Source of the DNA: Bacteroidota bacterium
GTDB lineage: Bacteria; Bacteroidota; Bacteroidia; Chitinophagales; LD1
Length of the DNA stretch: 64,000 bases
Assembly (NCBI GenBank): GCA_947479455.1
Contig: CANJZE010000016.1
Span: 42,332 to 106,331 of the forward strand
Reading direction: 5' to 3'
Both the position numbers and the translations under genes were made by a program. Position 1 is the first letter of the stretch; every line of letters begins with the position of its first letter. The notes under the pieces are model-generated. The model was not told the DNA's origin. It searched no databases and saw only the letters and a program-made list of their open reading frames with translations. Of this stretch, positions 17,765-27,174 are shown one piece after another.

Positions 17765-18721
17765 CTATTTCATCTCCTTCAAACTAATAGGTGTAACACC
17801 AACTTTCTTGCAAACAGCAGCAGCACCTTTATTAGCAAACTGTGCAATTTCTTTGACCGAATATTTTTGTGCATAAGCGAGGGTGGCAATACTAATAGCC
17901 GTATCTCCAGCTCCTGAAACATCTGCGGCTTTAATAGCTTTTGCAGGTACAATAAACGACTGTCCTTCGCGGGTGAAACAGAAAATGCCATTGCTGCCAA
18001 GCGTAACCATTAAGTTTTTGAAACGGTTCTTTCTTCTCAGTTCTTCTGCACCGCTGCGTAAACTTTCAAGGCTCTTAGAGTTAATACGGTAACCGATTGC
18101 TTCTGAAAACTCGCGAAGATTCGGTTTGAATAAATCAATTGCCTGATAGTCGAAGAAGTTGCGCTCTTTAGGGTCAACCGCTACAGGTATTCCGCTTTTG
18201 GTGGCGAGCAATAAAATTTGCTTGATGAAATATTTAGTAAGCACCCCTTTGTTGTAATCCTGAATGATGATGATATCGGGCTTATCGTTCAAAAGAATTT
18301 TTCTGAATTCCTTTATCAGCAAAGTTTCCTGTGCTTCGTTTACATCATCCACTTCTTCTTCATCAAAACGAACCACCTGTTTGTCTTCATCAAAAATGCG
18401 AGTCTTTAAAGTGGTTACACGGTTTTTGTTTTGCAGTACGTGATTCGTCTTTACTCCGTTTTCGCGCAACATTTTAATCAGCGAGTTGCCCGTTGCATCT
18501 CTGCCCACCATCGAAAGCAAAATTGGTTTTGCTCCGAGTTCAGAAATATTCAACGCCACATTTGCCGCACCACCGGGGCGCGATTCTTTGCTCGATATTT
18601 CTACCACCGGCACCGGTGCTTCAGGCGAAATGCGGTTCACTTCTCCGAATAAATAAAAGTCAACCATTACATCGCCTATGATGAGAACGCTGAGGTTGGA
18701 GAAGTTGAGTTTAGCTGGCAT
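17765..18721 (-). CDS. D-glycero-beta-D-manno-heptose-7-phosphate kinase (RfaE/HldE kinase domain)
   Basis: A 318-residue PfkB-family sugar kinase. The N-terminal VLIIGDVMVDFYLFGEVNRI (about 12-31), EAPVPV (35-40), the GGAANVALN motif (about 51-59) and the catalytic Asp in AADVSGAGDTAIS (about 266-278) fit the HldE kinase domain. It phosphorylates heptose 7-phosphate at C1 for lipopolysaccharide core precursor synthesis. The nucleotidyltransferase half of bifunctional HldE is absent, so a separate HldC-like gene should exist elsewhere. It converges with the MacB-like gene and is followed by a word tract before the aminotransferase gene. Confidence 0.86.
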   Translation of the reverse strand: MPAKLNFSNLSVLIIGDVMVDFYLFGEVNRISPEAPVPVVEISSKESRPGGAANVALNISELGAKPILLSMVGRDATGNSLIKMLRENGVKTNHVLQNKNRVTTLKTRIFDEDKQVVRFDEEEVDDVNEAQETLLIKEFRKILLNDKPDIIIIQDYNKGVLTKYFIKQILLLATKSGIPVAVDPKERNFFDYQAIDLFKPNLREFSEAIGYRINSKSLESLRSGAEELRRKNRFKNLMVTLGSNGIFCFTREGQSFIVPAKAIKAADVSGAGDTAISIATLAYAQKYSVKEIAQFANKGAAAVCKKVGVTPISLKEMK

Positions 18722-18735
18722 TTAGTGCAATTAGT

Positions 18736-18767
18736 AAATTCGGAAATTTGAAAATTCGGAAATGAAA
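18736..18767. repeat. Tandem word tract, 8 bp x 4
   Basis: Units AAATTCGG, AAATTTGA, AAATTCGG and AAATGAAA fill the short space between the aminotransferase stop and the heptose kinase start. The reverse complement of the same word family is present at 57044-57080, next to rpsB. Confidence 0.8.
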
Positions 18768-18772
18768 ATACC

Positions 18773-19990
18773 CTAAGCAAGTTTCGAGAATGCATCCTTC
18801 ATTCTCTTGCAAGCTTCTCTAAGTTTTTCTTCTGAAGTTGCGTATGATAAACGAAGACAATTTTTATCTCCGAATGATTCACCACTCACCACAGCCAATT
18901 TCGATTCGCTCAAAATGTAAAGAGAAATATCTTCCGGAGTATTCAACGCTTTGCCTTCAAATGTTTTTCCGAAATAAGAACTTACATCGAAGAAAAAATA
19001 GAAAGCACCTTCGGGTAAATTCACTTTCAAGTCCGGAATTTCTTTCAGCAAACCGTAAACCAGGTCTCTACGTTTTTTAAATTCTTTCACCATGTCGAAG
19101 CTCGGAGTCATATCGCCAAGCAAAGCAGCTTCGCCTGCTTTTTGTGTGATAGAGCACGGAGCCGAAGTAAACTGTCCCTGCATTTTATCGCATGCTTTAG
19201 CAATAAAAAGCGGAGCACCGATATAACCGAGTCTCCAGCCTGTCATGGCAAATGCTTTGCTGAAACCGTTTACGGTAATCACCTGTTCTTTTATCTCACT
19301 GAACTCCGCCAAGCTCGTATGCTTCTGCCCGGTGAAATTGATGTATTCGTAAATTTCATCGCATAGCACAAACAGGTTAGGGTGCTTCTTTACCACGGCA
19401 GCAATCGCCTTCAGTTCATCGTGCGAAAACACCGAGCCAGTAGGATTACAAGGCGATGAAAAAATCATCAGCCGTGTTTTAGGCGTAATGTATTGCTCAA
19501 GCAAATCGGCAGTCACTTTAAAATTAGAATCAATCGTAGTAGGAATTTCCACGCACTTACCTTCGGCAAGTTCGGCAATGGCAGCATAACTAACCCAGTA
19601 AGGCGCGGGTAACAAAACTTCATCGCCCGGATTTATTAAACTCAATACCACATTGGCAATAGATTGTTTAGCTCCGGTAGAAACCACAATCTGCTCCATG
19701 GTATAATCGAGATTATTATCGCGCTTAAATTTCTGCACTATCGCTTTGCGCAACTCGGGGTAACCCGGCACAGGCGTGTATTTAGTATAGCCCTTGTCAA
19801 TGGCAAGCTTGGCTGCATCTTTAATGTATTGAGGCGTGTCAAAATCGGGTTCGCCCAAACTCAAATCAATTACATCGTGACCCTGCGCTTTTAATTCGCG
19901 GCTCATTTTGCTCATTTTGATAGTGGCAGATTCCTGCATTTGGTTGATGCGGTCAGAGAGTTGGTTCATAATTGCTGTAGCTTGTGACAT
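18773..19990 (-). CDS. PLP-dependent class I aminotransferase (aspartate aminotransferase-like)
   Basis: A 405-residue fold-type I aminotransferase. VIDLSLGEPDFDTP (about 41-54), the Asn of SSPCNPTGSVFS (about 183-194), the Asp/Tyr pair in VLCDEIYEYI (about 215-224), the PLP-binding Lys in NGFSKAFAMTGWRLGY (about 246-261) and the C-terminal Arg in NCLRLSYA are all visible. This is the Ib subgroup common in Bacteroidota and most likely transfers amino groups between aspartate or aromatic amino acids and 2-oxoglutarate. Upstream lie two hairpins and possibly a promoter (TATTTTCG followed by CGCTCG on the minus strand). Confidence 0.9.
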   Translation of the reverse strand: MSQATAIMNQLSDRINQMQESATIKMSKMSRELKAQGHDVIDLSLGEPDFDTPQYIKDAAKLAIDKGYTKYTPVPGYPELRKAIVQKFKRDNNLDYTMEQIVVSTGAKQSIANVVLSLINPGDEVLLPAPYWVSYAAIAELAEGKCVEIPTTIDSNFKVTADLLEQYITPKTRLMIFSSPCNPTGSVFSHDELKAIAAVVKKHPNLFVLCDEIYEYINFTGQKHTSLAEFSEIKEQVITVNGFSKAFAMTGWRLGYIGAPLFIAKACDKMQGQFTSAPCSITQKAGEAALLGDMTPSFDMVKEFKKRRDLVYGLLKEIPDLKVNLPEGAFYFFFDVSSYFGKTFEGKALNTPEDISLYILSESKLAVVSGESFGDKNCLRLSYATSEEKLREACKRMKDAFSKLA

Positions 19991-20011
19991 GGTGAAAAAG
20001 TTTTTGTTTCA

Positions 20012-20054
20012 TCCCGAACTTGTTTCGGGAACGTTCTGTTTTCATTTTCAGAAC
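20012..20054. repeat. Two adjacent hairpins upstream of the aminotransferase gene
   Basis: A palindrome of TCCCGAA ... TTCGGGA type (20012-20030) is followed by CGTTCTG/CAGAACG (20032-20054, 7-bp stem). They lie in the divergent gap between the aminotransferase and thiolase genes, probably in the aminotransferase leader. The first word is of a kind often dispersed in Bacteroidota intergenic DNA. Confidence 0.7.
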
Positions 20055-20220
20055 GAGCGCGAAAATAATCTTGCGCAGAAATTGCGCGGCAATTATTTTG
20101 GTAAGTAATTAACAGCGGGGGAGGAATTTTCAACGGGGAGGGTAGGGCGAAAGGCGAAAGAAGTTGTCCCAAATCGCGAACCACTAACTTTTCTATCTTC
20201 GCCCTCTCAAAAAAACAACC

Positions 20221-21507
20221 ATGAGCAAACGAATAGTAGTAATAGACGGAGCGCGCACACCCTTCCTGCGCTCGGGCACCGATTATATGGATTTGATGAG
20301 TTACCAACTGGGGCAGTTTGCCATCAAAGGGCTGCTCAACAAAACAGGCATTGACCCTAAACAGGTGGGCTATGTGGTTATGGGCACCGTTATTACCAAT
20401 GTAAAAACCAGCAACGTGGCGCGCGAAGCGGCTCTCACTGCGGGCATACCGCAAACCGCACCTTGCCATACCGTGACGATGGCTTGCATCAGCGCGAACC
20501 AGGCAATCGTGACCGCTATGCACGTGCTGCAAAATGGCGATGCCGATGTGGTGATAGCCGGTGGAACCGACTGCGCGAGTGATGCGCCTATTTTGTTCAA
20601 CCGCCCTATGCGCAAGAAATTATTCAAGGCACAAAAACTCAAAGGTCTGGGTGATTCGTTGAAGTTTCTTTCTACACTTCGTCCGGTTGATTTTAAACCC
20701 GAGGCTCCCGCCATTGCCGAATTCCTCACGAACAAAACAATGGGACTCGACTGCGATATTCTTGCCGCTCGTTATGGTGTGACACGTCAAGAGCAGGATG
20801 AGTTTGCTGTGCGCTCGCATCAACTCGCTGCCAAGGCAGATGCCGATGGAACACTTGCACATGAAATTGCACCGGTGGAATCTGCGCCTAAGTTCAAGCG
20901 CATCAGCAAAGACAACGGCTTCCGTGCCGATACCACGATGGAAAAAATTTCGAAACTAAAACCTGCATTTGTAAAAGAAGGAGGAACGATTACTGCGGCT
21001 AACGCCTCTTTCTTAACCGATGGCGCAGCTGTGGTTTTGTTGATGACAGAAGATAAAGCAAAGGAGTTAGGATTGAAACCAAAAGCATACTTACACTCGT
21101 ATGCTTTCAGCGGTTGCGATTTGAATGAAGAACTCTTGTTGGGACCAACTTACGCTATGAGCAAGTTGTTGACCAAAACAGGAATGAACATCAGCGATAT
21201 GGATGTGTTCGAATTTCACGAAGCATTTGCCGGACAAATAATGGCCAACCTCAAATGTATGGCAAGTGATGAATTTGCAAAAACAAAATTAGGAAGAGAC
21301 AAAGCAGTAGGCGTTGTGCCAATGGAGAAATTGAATTTGTGGGGTGGAAGTTTATCGCTCGGTCATCCGTTTGGTGCTACCGGTGCACGCTTGGTGACCA
21401 CCGCTGCAAATAGATTGATTAAAGAGAATGGGAAGTATGCGTTGCTATCGGCTTGTGCTGCGGGCGCGCATGGACATGCGATGATTTTAGAAAAGTATAA
21501 CGGATAG
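20221..21507 (+). CDS. Acetyl-CoA C-acyltransferase (3-ketoacyl-CoA thiolase, FadI-like)
   Basis: A 428-residue thiolase that cleaves 3-ketoacyl-CoA with CoA in the last step of beta-oxidation. The acyl-accepting Cys is in VTMACISANQA (about Cys89). NASFLTDGAA (about 260-269), the catalytic His in GHPFGATGARL (about 381-391) and the second Cys in LLSACAAGAHGHAM (about 410-423) complete the site. The length and the FHEAFAGQ stretch resemble FadI. No FadJ-like multifunctional partner is adjacent; the next genes make pterins. The coding start has no obvious Shine-Dalgarno. Confidence 0.92.
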   Translation: MSKRIVVIDGARTPFLRSGTDYMDLMSYQLGQFAIKGLLNKTGIDPKQVGYVVMGTVITNVKTSNVAREAALTAGIPQTAPCHTVTMACISANQAIVTAMHVLQNGDADVVIAGGTDCASDAPILFNRPMRKKLFKAQKLKGLGDSLKFLSTLRPVDFKPEAPAIAEFLTNKTMGLDCDILAARYGVTRQEQDEFAVRSHQLAAKADADGTLAHEIAPVESAPKFKRISKDNGFRADTTMEKISKLKPAFVKEGGTITAANASFLTDGAAVVLLMTEDKAKELGLKPKAYLHSYAFSGCDLNEELLLGPTYAMSKLLTKTGMNISDMDVFEFHEAFAGQIMANLKCMASDEFAKTKLGRDKAVGVVPMEKLNLWGGSLSLGHPFGATGARLVTTAANRLIKENGKYALLSACAAGAHGHAMILEKYNG

Positions 21508-21513
21508 GAAGCA

Positions 21514-21927
21514 ATGGTATATCTCACAAGAAGAGAACATTTCAACGGAGCACATCGCCTCTTCAATCCTGACTGGACGGAAGAGCAGAACGATGAGGTA
21601 TTCGGCAAGTGCGCCAATAAGAACTGGCACGGTCACAACTTCGATGTGTTTGTTACCGTGAAAGGAGAACCGAATCCCGATACAGGATTTATCATGAACG
21701 CTCACGAACTCGCTAAAATTATGAAGCGCGAAATTGTTGAACGCCTAGACCATAAGAACTTCAACATGGATGTGCCTGAATTGAAAGGTGTTCTTCCAAG
21801 TACAGAAAATGTAGTGAAGCAGATTTGGAAATGGATTGCTCCTCACATTACCACTTGTCAGTTGCATTGCATTAAGTTAGTCGAGACAGAGAATATTTAC
21901 GTTGAGTATTACGGAGAGACCAGTTGA
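21514..21927 (+). CDS. 6-pyruvoyltetrahydropterin/6-carboxytetrahydropterin synthase (PTPS/QueD family)
   Basis: A 137-residue Zn enzyme acting on dihydroneopterin triphosphate. The Zn-binding histidines are His14 (NGAHRLF) and His39/His41 (NWHGHNF); the catalytic Cys is Cys33 (GKCANKNWHGH), and Glu in VETENIYVEY is near the C-terminus. The single-residue spacing of the Cys-to-HGH motif and the VTVKGEPNPDTGFIMNAHEL segment look PTPS-like, so both QueD (queuosine) and true PTPS (tetrahydrobiopterin) are possible. folE follows 80 bp downstream, supplying the substrate. The stop codon is part of a 7-bp word (CAGTTGA) starting the following repeat. Confidence 0.9.
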   Translation: MVYLTRREHFNGAHRLFNPDWTEEQNDEVFGKCANKNWHGHNFDVFVTVKGEPNPDTGFIMNAHELAKIMKREIVERLDHKNFNMDVPELKGVLPSTENVVKQIWKWIAPHITTCQLHCIKLVETENIYVEYYGETS

Positions 21928-21996
21928 CAGTTGCCGGCTGGCAGTTCACAGTAATACAAATCCTGTCTTTACTGCGAACCGTGAACCGCGAACCAT
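21921..21996. repeat. Intergenic word hairpin (7-bp words)
   Basis: The left arm has 7-mers CAGTTGA, CAGTTGC, CGGCTGG, CAGTTCA; the right arm has GAACCGT, GAACCGC, GAACCAT, roughly its reverse complement. It lies between the PTPS gene and folE, and the first unit contains the PTPS stop codon. Confidence 0.72.
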
Positions 21997-22007
21997 AAAA
22001 CCACACC

Positions 22008-22607
22008 ATGAAACACTACGAGAAAAAAGAAATCTATAATCCCGAAACGCTTACACTGGTTAAAGACCACTACAGTGAAATTTTAAAAGCATTAGGAGAA
22101 GATGTAAGCCGCGATGGCTTGGAAAAAACTCCCGAAAGAGTTGCGAAGGCCATGCACTTCTTAACACAAGGTTACGAGTTAGATGCTGTTGAAATTTTGC
22201 GCGGAGCTTTGTTCGATGAGAAGCACAACCAGATGGTGATTGTAAAAGATATTGAATTGTATTCGCTCTGTGAACACCACATGCTTCCGTTTTTCGGACG
22301 TGCGCATATTGCTTACATACCTAACGGAAAGATTGTTGGATTAAGTAAGTTGGCTCGTGTGGTAGATGTGTTTGCAAGAAGATTGCAGGTGCAGGAGCGT
22401 TTAACAATACAAGTTCGCGATGCTATACAAGAGGCATTGAATCCGCTTGGTGTTGCTGTAGTTATTGAAGCCAAACATTTGTGCATGATGATGCGTGGAG
22501 TTTCAAAACAAAACTCTGTTACTACTACATCTGCTTTCACCGGTGAGTTTGAAAAGCAATCAACGAGAAGTGAGTTTATTAATTTGATTTCTGCAAAACT
22601 AAGTTAG
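22008..22607 (+). CDS. folE: GTP cyclohydrolase I
   Basis: A 199-residue enzyme converting GTP to 7,8-dihydroneopterin triphosphate, the entry to folate, biopterin and queuosine. Zn ligands are in [14 protein letters not shown] (about 83-96) and [10 protein letters not shown] (about 156-165); [15 protein letters not shown] (about 110-124) and the C-terminal TSAFTGEF (about 177-184) are standard. Full length. It follows the PTPS/QueD gene, its direct pathway partner, and is separated from fabD by a word hairpin. Confidence 0.96.
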   Translation: MKHYEKKEIYNPETLTLVKDHYSEILKALGEDVSRDGLEKTPERVAKAMHFLTQGYELDAVEILRGALFDEKHNQMVIVKDIELYSLCEHHMLPFFGRAHIAYIPNGKIVGLSKLARVVDVFARRLQVQERLTIQVRDAIQEALNPLGVAVVIEAKHLCMMMRGVSKQNSVTTTSAFTGEFEKQSTRSEFINLISAKLS

Positions 22608-22612
22608 GGTGT

Positions 22613-22711
22613 AGTTGATTGAGTGAATTGAGTTGATTTAGTGAGTAGTTTGCTTTATCGTAACACAACCAACTTAATCAACCAATCAACTAATCAACCA
22701 ATCACTAATCA
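22613..22711. repeat. Intergenic word hairpin (7-8 bp, GTTGATTx family)
   Basis: The left part (22613-22650) repeats GTTGATT/GAGTTGATT words; the right part (22669-22711) repeats CAACCAAT/CAACTAAT words, the reverse complement. The right arm runs up to the base before the fabD start codon, so fabD has a leader made of repeat and no Shine-Dalgarno. The same word family recurs at 56909-57004. Confidence 0.82.
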
Positions 22712-23569
22712 ATGAAAGCATACGTTTTCCCGGGTCAAGGCTCCCAATACACAGGAATGGGAAAAGATTTGTTTGAGCAATCTGAAACTGCCAGACAAAT
22801 GTTTAATCGTGCCGATGAAATACTCGGTTTTGGCATTTCAAAAATAATGTTCGAAGGAACTGACGAAGAACTAAAGCAAACAAAGGTTACTCAGCCTGCC
22901 GTTTTTTTGCACTCGGTAATTTCATTTGCATTACTTGAAAACGTAAAGCCCGATATGGTTGCTGGACATTCCCTCGGAGAGTTTTCCGCATTGGTAGCTA
23001 ACCAAACATTGAACTTTGAAGATGCATTGCGATTAGTTTCTGTTCGTGCATTGGCAATGCAGCGCGCCTGTGAATTAGTTCCCTCTACAATGGCAGCGGT
23101 TTTAAATTACGAAAGCGAAGCGCAGGTTGAAGCAATATGCGCGGAGATAAAAGATGAAGTAGTAGTTGCCGCTAATTACAACGCACCTGGTCAGTTGGTT
23201 ATTTCAGGAAGCGTAAAAGGAATTGACGAAGCTATGGAAAAAATAAAAGCAGCTGGCATTCGCAAAGTGATTAAGTTGCCTGTGGGCGGTGCGTTTCATT
23301 CTCCGCTAATGGAACCAGCGCGTAAAGAATTGGCAGAAGCTATCTATCAAACAAAATTCAATACTCCCGTTTGTGCGGTATATCAAAACGTTTCTACAAA
23401 AGCAGAAACAAATCCCGATGTGATAAAAGAAAACTTAATCGCACAACTTACTTCTCCCGTTCGCTGGACGCAATCGGTAAAACAAATGGCTGCCGATGGC
23501 GCTATTGAGTTTATTGAAGTAGGACCTGGAGTAGTGTTGCAAGGGCTAGTGAAAAAGATTCTTGACTAA
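22712..23569 (+). CDS. fabD: Malonyl-CoA:ACP transacylase
   Basis: A 285-residue acyltransferase loading malonate from CoA to ACP for fatty acid synthesis. PGQGSQYTGMGKDL (about 7-20), the nucleophile Ser in AGHSLGEFSALV (about Ser87), the Arg region VSVRALAMQRA, and the His in GGAFHSPLME (about His198) are present. It is not adjacent to other fab genes here, but it would supply extender units for both fatty acids and the dialkylresorcinol precursors made from the cluster at 27-36 kb. The start ATG directly follows a repeat arm. Confidence 0.95.
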   Translation: MKAYVFPGQGSQYTGMGKDLFEQSETARQMFNRADEILGFGISKIMFEGTDEELKQTKVTQPAVFLHSVISFALLENVKPDMVAGHSLGEFSALVANQTLNFEDALRLVSVRALAMQRACELVPSTMAAVLNYESEAQVEAICAEIKDEVVVAANYNAPGQLVISGSVKGIDEAMEKIKAAGIRKVIKLPVGGAFHSPLMEPARKELAEAIYQTKFNTPVCAVYQNVSTKAETNPDVIKENLIAQLTSPVRWTQSVKQMAADGAIEFIEVGPGVVLQGLVKKILD

Positions 23570-23643
23570 GCATTTTTAAAAAGTATAGGATTGCGGTTTC
23601 CTCCTGACTCATCGGTACGCGTCACTTCATATATTTACGCTTG

Positions 23644-24660
23644 ATGAATTTCTCCGACTCGCTTCTGTTTATTTCTAAACTCAACAAAAAAAAAATTGCG
23701 AATGCCGCGAGTGTGCTGTCGTCCTTCTATTATTCAAAACTTACGAAGCAGCCGGTACAGCGCGGAGTTCCTTTTAATGTTTCTATTGAACCAACCACTA
23801 ACTGCAATCTCGGTTGCCCTGAATGCCCCAGTGGTTTAAAATCATTTACTCGCCCAACCGGAAATCTTGATTATAACTTCTACAAAAAAACGGTGGATGA
23901 AATTGGCGACAAACTGATTTACCTCTACTTCTATTTTCAGGGCGAGCCGTATCTGCATCCAAAGTTTTTAGAGTTAGTACAATACGCTTCGCAAAAAAAT
24001 ATTTACACGGTTACCTCCACCAATGCGCATTTTCTTACCGAGCGCAAAGCAAAGGAAACGGTAGAGAGTGGTCTCGACCGCATTTTAATTTCCATTGATG
24101 GCACAACTCAAGAAACCTATGAGCAGTATCGCATTGGCGGAAGTTTGGAAAAGGTAATAGAAGGAACCAAAAATTTAGTTCGTGCCAAGCGTGAAATGAA
24201 ATCCAAAACCCCGAATATTATTTTTCAGTTCCTTGTTGTAAAACCAAACGAGCATCAACTTGATGAACTACAAAGACTCGCTAAAGAAATAGGAGTAGAT
24301 GAAGTAAAACTAAAAACTGCGCAGATTTACGATTTCAAAAACGGTAACGATTTAATTCCGCAGAACGATAAATATTCGCGCTACAAAAAACAAAACGATG
24401 GTTCTTACGAGATAAAAAATGAGTTGCTAAACCACTGCTGGAAACTGTGGCACAGTTGTGTAATTACTTGGGATGGCAAAATTGTTCCTTGCTGTTTCGA
24501 TAAAGATGCGCAACATCAGTTAGGTGATTTAAACACGAAAACTTTTTCCGAAATATGGCAGAGCGATTTGTATCAATCTTTTCGTTCGCGTATATTAAAA
24601 TCCAGAAAGGAGATTGATATCTGCACCAATTGCAGTGAAGGGACTAAGGTATGGGCGTGA
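23644..24660 (+). CDS. Radical SAM/SPASM domain protein
   Basis: A 338-residue radical SAM enzyme. The [4Fe-4S]-SAM motif CNLGCPEC has cysteines at about 54, 58 and 61. The C-terminal SPASM-like region has HSCVITWDGKIVPCCFDKD and CTNCSEG, ready to bind auxiliary clusters. The ATG at 23644 is preferred over the TTG three bases earlier. The family includes enzymes for peptide and sugar modification; no precursor peptide is seen nearby. A stretch INNHL-like is absent, so a specific assignment is not made. It converges with the TonB-dependent receptor gene with about 30 bp between stops. Confidence 0.86.
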   Translation: MNFSDSLLFISKLNKKKIANAASVLSSFYYSKLTKQPVQRGVPFNVSIEPTTNCNLGCPECPSGLKSFTRPTGNLDYNFYKKTVDEIGDKLIYLYFYFQGEPYLHPKFLELVQYASQKNIYTVTSTNAHFLTERKAKETVESGLDRILISIDGTTQETYEQYRIGGSLEKVIEGTKNLVRAKREMKSKTPNIIFQFLVVKPNEHQLDELQRLAKEIGVDEVKLKTAQIYDFKNGNDLIPQNDKYSRYKKQNDGSYEIKNELLNHCWKLWHSCVITWDGKIVPCCFDKDAQHQLGDLNTKTFSEIWQSDLYQSFRSRILKSRKEIDICTNCSEGTKVWA

Positions 24661-24691
24661 CCTAAGGTTGTTTTTATGAATCATGGTTTTC

Positions 24692-27079
24692 TCAAAACAA
24701 AATTTTGTATTGCGGCAAAACGAAAATGCCCTGCTGGTATTCGTTGTTCAAAGAGTTGGTTCGCGGGTTGTAAACCTTTCGAAAAATGTTTTTGATGTTA
24801 GCTACATTTTGCAAGTCGATAGAAATTTCTTGCGTAATTTTTTTGAAGCTTAGGCGGTAAGCAATTTTTAAATCGAGGCGGAAGTAGTCTTTATATTTTA
24901 GCGAGAACGCCTCGTTATCTATGAGCACCTGCGCGTGCTGCGCAGCACTGGCGGCCTGGTTAATAGGCGTGTAATAACGCCCGCCCGCGCCTGTCATTTT
25001 CATATCGGCCGAAAGGGTGTGGCGCTTGGCTATATCCTTTTTGCCGCCAAAAACATATTGATAACCCGCCAGTGCATTGACCACATAATGACCGTTGAAG
25101 GCAGTGTTTCGCCATACGTTGTCGCTGCCTTTATATTCCGATTGAAAGAAAGAACCCGTAACGAGGAAGTAATAATTTTTGCTGAGGAATTTTTCGATGG
25201 TCAATTCCAAACCATAATTTCTGCCAACACCTTTGTTGACGAGGTTGGTGTTGCTAGGCGTAGCAAAATCTGCCCCCGAATTCAACATGCTGAACGAAGA
25301 TTTTGTTTGCTCCACGGGTGCATTGTTGATGTATTGAAAATAGGTTTCGGCTTTTAAATGAAAATCTTTGGCGAAGGTTAAATCGTAACCAAGCACCATA
25401 TGATTGCTTTGTGTAAAATCCATTTTCAAATTAGTGGGCGCGCGGTTGGCACTCAGCGAAACTTCGTAATTATAATACGTAGGCAAAGGCTGAATCTGAT
25501 GATGCAAACCATAACCAATGCTGATAGATTGATTTTCGCGGAACTGATATTTTAAACCCGCGCGCGGCTCGGGCGCAAAGCTGCTGCTGAGCGAATAATA
25601 CTGCGCGTGCATACCTAAATTGAGCGAAAGTTGCTCACTGAATTTGTGTTTCCACATGGCGTATGCTTCTACTTGTGTGCTGAACCCTTTGCCATATTTC
25701 ATAGGCACAAAAACACTTCCGTATAAAACGCTGTCGGCAAATTTCAAATCGTAAACGTTTGCAATTAAACCAACGGTGACGGTGTTTTTTGCATTGAGTT
25801 TGCTGTTGGTCATGATGTGTGCACTATATTTATTCTGACGAAGCGAAACTTTATTGGTGCGGATTATTTCTGTTCTGTAAATAGGTTCGATGGAATCAAT
25901 ATCGGCACGCTGGGTTTGGTGCGTGGCTGCGAGCATGAGTTTGTAATACGTTTTCGGATTGATGAAGTAAGTATGCGAAAAGCCGAACATGCCCGTTTGC
26001 ACTTTGTTGTAGAGGTCAATGTTTTCGTTGCCGTATAAATTTTGTGCGGGCTTGCTGATGTCAACTACGTGACCGAGTAATTCAATTTTATCTAAACCGC
26101 CCAAGCCCCAAAAGCGAAACACGCCCGCCTTCTTGGTAGGAATATCAATTTTAAAAGTTAAGTCCTGATACTCCGGCACAGCGGTACCTGTTCCGAAATT
26201 TACTTTGAGTAATTTGAAAAGACCGAGCGTGGAGTAGCGGTAGTTGAACATGAAACTCGCCTGACTTTTTTTCTTGGCAAAAGGTCCTTCGGCTCCAACT
26301 TCAATACCGTTGAAACCAAGTTGCGCAAGAAATTCGAATTTGTCTTTGTTTCCGTTGCGCATACCTAGATCAAAAACACCTGAAAGCGCGTTGCCGTATT
26401 CGGCAGGAAAAGCGGAAGTGAAAAAGTCTCCGTGTGAAAGCGTGTTGTTGTTGAGCATACTCACCGGTCCGCCAGTGCTGCCGAAACCGCCAAAGTGATT
26501 GGGGCTTGGAATATCAATGCCTTCGAGGCGCCACAACATGCCCATAGGCGAATTGCCGCGAATAATAATATCGTTGCGGGCATCGTTAGCACCGCTTACG
26601 CCTGCAAAGTTTGAAGCCATACGCGCGGGGTCGTTTCTGTTTCCGCTAAAGCGGCTCGTGAGTTCTACATCAAACGAGCGCGCACTAATTACCGCAAATT
26701 CATTTTTTGCTTTGCCTTGTTCTTTGCGCGCTGTCACCACCACTTCGTTCATGTTCGTTACTTTCTCCTGCAACTCGATGGTTTGATTTATTTCTTTTCC
26801 GGAAATAACAAGAAGATTGTTTACGCCTTCATCTTTATAACCAATGTAAGAAGCACGAAGTGAAACACGACCAAGCGGAACTTCCAATTTGAAATATCCG
26901 TTTTCATCGCTTACTGTTCCATTTACTTTTCCGGTGTCAACCACCACCACTTTAGCACCCATCAGCGGATACTTGGAATCTTTATCGAGCACTTGCCCGC
27001 GAATGGTTTTTATATCCTGCGCATGAAGCAAGGTGAAAGAAAGAATGAAAAAAAATAAGGAAAGAAATTTGTTTCGCAT
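24692..27079 (-). CDS. TonB-dependent receptor with N-terminal carboxypeptidase-like domain
   Basis: A 795-residue outer-membrane receptor when started at the ATG at 27079 (MRNKFLSLFFFILSFTLLHAQ, a good signal peptide); an upstream ATG at 27172 would add 31 residues and bury the signal. After the signal comes a carboxypeptidase regulatory-like domain (IRGQVLDKDSKYPLMGAKV, about 25-105), then a plug domain (ISARSFDVELTSRFSGNRND, about 130-230, with NSPMGMLWRLEGIDIPSPNH), then a beta-barrel to the C-terminus. The ligand is unknown; no SusD partner is adjacent, so glycan import via a Sus-type pair is not supported. It is divergent from darA with about 95 bp between. Confidence 0.9.
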   Translation of the reverse strand: MRNKFLSLFFFILSFTLLHAQDIKTIRGQVLDKDSKYPLMGAKVVVVDTGKVNGTVSDENGYFKLEVPLGRVSLRASYIGYKDEGVNNLLVISGKEINQTIELQEKVTNMNEVVVTARKEQGKAKNEFAVISARSFDVELTSRFSGNRNDPARMASNFAGVSGANDARNDIIIRGNSPMGMLWRLEGIDIPSPNHFGGFGSTGGPVSMLNNNTLSHGDFFTSAFPAEYGNALSGVFDLGMRNGNKDKFEFLAQLGFNGIEVGAEGPFAKKKSQASFMFNYRYSTLGLFKLLKVNFGTGTAVPEYQDLTFKIDIPTKKAGVFRFWGLGGLDKIELLGHVVDISKPAQNLYGNENIDLYNKVQTGMFGFSHTYFINPKTYYKLMLAATHQTQRADIDSIEPIYRTEIIRTNKVSLRQNKYSAHIMTNSKLNAKNTVTVGLIANVYDLKFADSVLYGSVFVPMKYGKGFSTQVEAYAMWKHKFSEQLSLNLGMHAQYYSLSSSFAPEPRAGLKYQFRENQSISIGYGLHHQIQPLPTYYNYEVSLSANRAPTNLKMDFTQSNHMVLGYDLTFAKDFHLKAETYFQYINNAPVEQTKSSFSMLNSGADFATPSNTNLVNKGVGRNYGLELTIEKFLSKNYYFLVTGSFFQSEYKGSDNVWRNTAFNGHYVVNALAGYQYVFGGKKDIAKRHTLSADMKMTGAGGRYYTPINQAASAAQHAQVLIDNEAFSLKYKDYFRLDLKIAYRLSFKKITQEISIDLQNVANIKNIFRKVYNPRTNSLNNEYQQGIFVLPQYKILF

Positions 27080-27174
27080 GCGAACAAAAAATAGTTGCTG
27101 TTGTTTTATGATAAGCAATAATAGCACACAAATAATATTTTCGCTGGCGAAAAGAGCGAAGTTCTTAATCAACC

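Noticed and set aside
24692..27079. Polysaccharide utilisation locus (SusC-type)
   Set aside because: No SusD homologue or glycoside hydrolase is adjacent.
27080..27174. Upstream start for the TonB-dependent receptor (ATG at 27172)
   Set aside because: It puts 31 residues before a good signal peptide; ATG at 27079 fits secretion.
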